Program-made: the position numbers and the translations under genes
Notes under the pieces: generated by a model
The model's input: the letters and a program-made list of their open reading frames with translations, nothing else
Told to the model about the DNA's origin: nothing
Databases searched by the model: none
Part shown: piece by piece, positions 13,762 to 16,192 of the stretch
Position numbering within the stretch: position 1 is the stretch's first letter
Layout of the letters: the number at the start of each line of letters is the position of its first letter
From: Alphaproteobacteria bacterium
GTDB lineage: Bacteria > Pseudomonadota > Alphaproteobacteria > RF32 > CAG-977
Assembly (NCBI GenBank): GCA_017476085.1
Contig: JAFVEJ010000217.1
Coordinates: forward strand, 1-16,192
Direction of reading: 5' to 3'
DNA: 16,192 bases

Positions 13762-15233
13762 AATCCGTCTGTTTGATTTGAAGTCTGACCGATCCAATCG
13801 CCGAAGCGGGTGAACTGGCCTTCGAAAGATAAGTCGATCGTTCCTAAAGAACCATGACGCTGTTTAGCTATAATCAATTCAGCTTTTTTTTCTAAATCAA
13901 CCAAGGATTTTTCCCATTTCCGCATACGGTCATTGAATTTATCGTCAGTTTCGTTTTGCTTTTGAACAGGCATATTGCTTTTTAAGTAGTAATGTTCCCG
14001 AAAAACGAACATAACGATATCCGCGTCTTGTTCGATAGAACCGGAATCACGCAGGTCTGAAAGAAGCGGACGTTTGTCATCCCGTTGTTCTACCGCGCGG
14101 TTCAACTGGGAAAGAACCAGAACGGGAACATTTAAATCTTTGGCCATAATTTTCAGCAGACGCGTCGTTTCCGTTAAACCGCGCACCATATCTCCTTTGT
14201 AGGCGGAGGTTGACATGTCGATTAACTGCAAATAGTCAATGACAACCAACCCCAATCCTTTGTTTTGATCGCGCTTCAGGCGGCGGCAGCGGTTGTGGAT
14301 GGCGGCAACGGTCAATCCCGGCGTATCGTCAACATATAAAGGAACTTTTTCCCGTTCGCCGACAAAAGTGACAATGCGCCGAAATTCGTCATCGGTAATT
14401 TTACCGCTGCGCAGTTTTTCGGAAGAGATCTGCGTTTCCATCGAAAGGATACGGCTGGCTAACTGGGAAGAAGACATTTCCAAAGAAAAGAAAGCGACTC
14501 CGCGGCGCTCTTTAACACTTTCCATAAAGCTTCGTGCCGTGTTAAAAGCCAGACAAGTAGCAAAAGCCGTTTTTCCCATACCGGGACGTCCGGCCAGAAT
14601 GATTAAATCTGAATTGTGCAGACCGCTCATTTTCTTGTCTAAATCGCGAAATCCTGTCGGAACGCCGGAAAGACCATCCGGATTTTTTCGGGCTTCCGCG
14701 ACTTCCTGTATGACTTCGTCCAAAGCGCTATGGAATGGTTTGGGACCGCCGTCGATCTGCCCTTCTGTTCCCAATTCATACAATTTCTTTTCCGCCTGCG
14801 ACATTTGGAGTTCGGCGTCGTTGTCTAAATTTACGGCATAAGCGCCATTGACAATATCTGTGCCGATATTGATCAGTTGGCGGCGCAAATAGCGATCAAA
14901 GATCAGTTTGCCGTAATCTTCGGCATTAATAATTGTGACGGCAGCTGCGGCTAAATCCATTAAATATTTAATGCCGCCGACCTCGTCCAGCAATCCGTCA
15001 TTTGCCAAATATCCTTTTAAAGTGACGGGATCGGCCGTGTGTCCGCGCGAATGCAGCGTACAGATCGCCTGATAAATGGCGGCATGAACCGGGCTGGCAA
15101 AGTGAAAGGGTTTTAAAAATTCGGATACTTTTTCCAAAGCATGATTGTTGGCCAGAATCGCGCCCAGCAAAGCTTGTTCGGCTTCAATATTGCGCGGCGG
15201 CAGGCGGGCGGGGATTTCTTCTGCTGAGGTCAT
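13758..15233 (-). CDS. dnaB: Replicative DNA helicase DnaB
   Basis: DnaB is the hexameric ATP-driven 5'-3' helicase of the replication fork. The 491-residue protein has the N-terminal primase-interaction domain (about 12-110, beginning PPRNIEAEQALLGAIL), a helical linker (about 110-175) and the RecA-like motor: Walker A AGRPGMGKT (214-222), FFSLEMSSSQLASRI (248-262) with Glu251 as the likely catalytic base, Walker B LVVIDYLQLI (329-338), LSQLNRAVEQR (374-384) and DLRDSGSIEQDADIV (393-407). Between FREHYY (411-416) and KAELIIAKQRHG (450-461) lies an insertion of about 30 residues, characteristic of alphaproteobacterial DnaB. No intein is present. AAGGA is 9 bases from the ATG. It follows rplI by 80 bases that include a GC-rich hairpin; alr and radA, often downstream in alphaproteobacteria, are absent, and the gene ends convergent with the DUF6111-like gene. 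Confidence 0.98.
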   Translation of the reverse strand: MTSAEEIPARLPPRNIEAEQALLGAILANNHALEKVSEFLKPFHFASPVHAAIYQAICTLHSRGHTADPVTLKGYLANDGLLDEVGGIKYLMDLAAAAVTIINAEDYGKLIFDRYLRRQLINIGTDIVNGAYAVNLDNDAELQMSQAEKKLYELGTEGQIDGGPKPFHSALDEVIQEVAEARKNPDGLSGVPTGFRDLDKKMSGLHNSDLIILAGRPGMGKTAFATCLAFNTARSFMESVKERRGVAFFSLEMSSSQLASRILSMETQISSEKLRSGKITDDEFRRIVTFVGEREKVPLYVDDTPGLTVAAIHNRCRRLKRDQNKGLGLVVIDYLQLIDMSTSAYKGDMVRGLTETTRLLKIMAKDLNVPVLVLSQLNRAVEQRDDKRPLLSDLRDSGSIEQDADIVMFVFREHYYLKSNMPVQKQNETDDKFNDRMRKWEKSLVDLEKKAELIIAKQRHGSLGTIDLSFEGQFTRFGDWIGQTSNQTDGF

Positions 15234-15260
15234 AATCGGTATCCTTTGTGATAAAATGAC

Positions 15261-15290
15261 GGCGGGAGGTTTGTTTGAAATCCCCCCGCC
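15261..15290 (-). terminator. GC-rich hairpin between rplI and dnaB, possible attenuator or partial terminator
   Basis: On the minus strand GGCGGGGGG (15290-15282) pairs with CCTCCCGCC (15269-15261) through 9 pairs including one G-U, with a 12-base loop. It is followed by GTCATTTTATC, which is a poor T-run. It may therefore reduce rather than stop transcription from the ribosomal protein genes into dnaB, allowing much higher rplI than dnaB expression. Confidence 0.5.
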
Positions 15291-15313
15291 CTCGTTCTGT
15301 GACAGTTTAAAGA

Positions 15314-15856
15314 TTAAGCTTCGGCTGCGGCCGCTTCTTCAACAACAGCAACTTCCGCAGCAGCTTTGGCGGCGGCTGTGGCAGCAGCCTTAGCATTGCG
15401 TTCGGCTTCTTCAGCAGAACGGGCAACCATAACGTTGACCATACGGCTGACATCCGGATGCAAAACGATGCGGACGCTGAATGAACCGATTTCTTTCAGC
15501 GGCTGATCCAAAACAACCTGACGGCGTTCAATGGTGTAACCGGCTTCGCGAATCGCATCGCGAACGTCACGCCCTGTCACCGATCCGTACAATTGTCCTG
15601 TTTCGGCAGCCTGACGAATGATTACCAGATTCAAACCTTCCATTTTGGCGGCGATCTGTTCGGCTTCTTCTTTGCGTTTCAGATTAGCGGCTTCCAGCTG
15701 AACTTTGCGCGTTTCAAACAATTCTAAATTTTCTTTGTTTGAACGAAAAGCCTTCGCCTGAGGCAGCAGGTAATTGCGGGCAAATCCGGGTTTTACCTTG
15801 ACGATATCGCCCATTTGTCCGAGCTTTTCAATGCGTTCCAGCAAAATAACTTCCAT
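15314..15856 (-). CDS. rplI: 50S ribosomal protein L9
   Basis: L9 binds 23S rRNA domain V and reaches out from the L1 side of the large subunit. The 180-residue protein shows the N-terminal rRNA-binding domain MEVILLERIEKLGQMGDIVKVK followed by GFARNYLLPQAKA (24-36), including the signature G-x2-V-x-V-K-x-G-[FY]-A-R-N-[FY]-L; the long charged connecting helix (about 41-75, ELFETRKVQLEAANLKRKEE); and the C-terminal domain (about 78-147) with GQLYGSVTGRDVRDAIREAGY. The last 33 residues form an Ala/Glu-rich extension beyond the usual 148-150 residues, a feature seen in several alphaproteobacterial L9 proteins. AAGGAG precedes the ATG. It follows rpsR by 15 bases in the same operon. Confidence 0.98.
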   Translation of the reverse strand: MEVILLERIEKLGQMGDIVKVKPGFARNYLLPQAKAFRSNKENLELFETRKVQLEAANLKRKEEAEQIAAKMEGLNLVIIRQAAETGQLYGSVTGRDVRDAIREAGYTIERRQVVLDQPLKEIGSFSVRIVLHPDVSRMVNVMVARSAEEAERNAKAAATAAAKAAAEVAVVEEAAAAEA

Positions 15857-15871
15857 AATCCTACTCCTTCC

Positions 15872-16108
15872 TTAGTCCATGACATAAGGCAGCAGACCCA
15901 GAAAACGGGCGCGCTTGATCGCTTTGGCCAATTCGCGCTGTTTCTTGACGGAAACGGCGGTAATGCGGCTGGGAACAATCTTGCCGCGTTCGGAAATGAA
16001 GCGCTGCAACAACTTAATATCTTTATAATCGATTTTCGGGGCGTCCTTGGCCGCGAACGGACAAGCCTTGCGGCGGCGGAAGAACGGACGGCGTGCTACT
16101 GTAGCCAT
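15872..16108 (-). CDS. rpsR: 30S ribosomal protein S18
   Basis: S18 forms a pair with S6 on the platform of the small subunit. The 78-residue protein has the family core: [17 protein letters not shown] with the single Cys16, [50 protein letters not shown], including the I-x-P-x-R-x-T-G/A motif. Length is typical for alphaproteobacteria. Its ATG shares one base with the stop of rpsF (TAATG), so it is probably translated by coupling to rpsF. Confidence 0.98.
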   Translation of the reverse strand: MATVARRPFFRRRKACPFAAKDAPKIDYKDIKLLQRFISERGKIVPSRITAVSVKKQRELAKAIKRARFLGLLPYVMD

Positions 16109-16192
16109 TAGAATTCCTCGCTTTCATCTTCAATATCAAACTTGTCATCAAATTTTCTGGCACGGCTTCTGATATCTTTTCCTTTATAAGAC
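16108..16192 (-). CDS. rpsF: 30S ribosomal protein S6, C-terminal end (5' part outside window)
   Basis: Beyond rpsR the minus strand has an open frame from the window edge to a TAA at 16110-16108. The 27 visible residues are charged ([25 protein letters not shown]), with an acidic end like the extended tails of alphaproteobacterial S6. The assignment relies on position (rpsF-rpsR-rplI order) and on this tail; the conserved S6 core lies outside the window. Confidence 0.8.
   Translation of the reverse strand, partial: SYKGKDIRSRARKFDDKFDIEDESEEF

Noticed and set aside
14293..14841. 182-codon plus-strand open frame opposite dnaB
   Set aside because: It lies wholly within strongly conserved dnaB codons and its product resembles no protein; it is an antisense shadow.
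1..16192. CRISPR arrays, tRNA or rRNA genes, insertion sequences, integrase or toxin-antitoxin genes
   Set aside because: No regularly spaced repeats, cloverleaf-like sequence, transposase motif or matching small gene pair was seen on either strand.

Overview
The window looks like chromosomal core sequence from a moderately AT-rich alphaproteobacterium. Three things suggest this: the block rpsF-rpsR-rplI-dnaB at the right end, with an alphaproteobacterial-type insertion in DnaB; the yicC-gmk pair; and the presence of IalB-like and DUF6111-like proteins, which are mainly alphaproteobacterial families. The IalB-like protein and the number of envelope genes fit a host-associated lifestyle, but that is inference. 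No rRNA, tRNA, CRISPR array, insertion sequence or phage gene is visible. Coding density is very high: no gap exceeds about 115 bases.

Left part (1-3800): the 3' end of mnmG (tRNA uridine modification) runs rightwards into a convergent gene for an S41-type serine protease without a signal peptide. Upstream of that protease, on the same strand, is a four-helix membrane protein of unknown function with a possible PH-like C-terminus. The usual alphaproteobacterial neighbours of mnmG (rsmG, parA, parB) are not there.

Centre (3803-8741): a large diguanylate cyclase (seven membrane helices, PAS, GGEEF) ends in a 340-residue low-complexity tail, acidic first and then Lys/Met/Pro-rich. A strong bidirectional terminator separates it from the leftward yicC-gmk pair. 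A short-chain dehydrogenase is transcribed divergently from yicC.

Right-centre (8738-13446): a leftward run of six genes encodes a sugar-acetyltransferase-like GNAT protein, a polytopic membrane protein, RsmB (16S rRNA m5C methyltransferase), a half-size glycosyltransferase-like protein, a secreted IalB-like protein and a small acidic protein of unknown function. Overlaps or short gaps tie the first five together, so they may form one transcription unit mixing rRNA modification with envelope functions. The sixth gene has its own candidate promoter.

Right end (13507-16192): a small DUF6111-like membrane protein converges on dnaB. Upstream of dnaB lie rplI, rpsR and the 3' end of rpsF, a conserved ribosome/replication block.

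The points most worth a second look are the diguanylate cyclase tail and the perfect 17-bp palindrome in its promoter; the 13-bp tandem duplication with A8 tracts at the overlap between the polytopic membrane gene and rsmB; the half-size glycosyltransferase; and the protease/membrane-protein pair beside mnmG. I do not see a clearly new multi-gene defence or mobile system.
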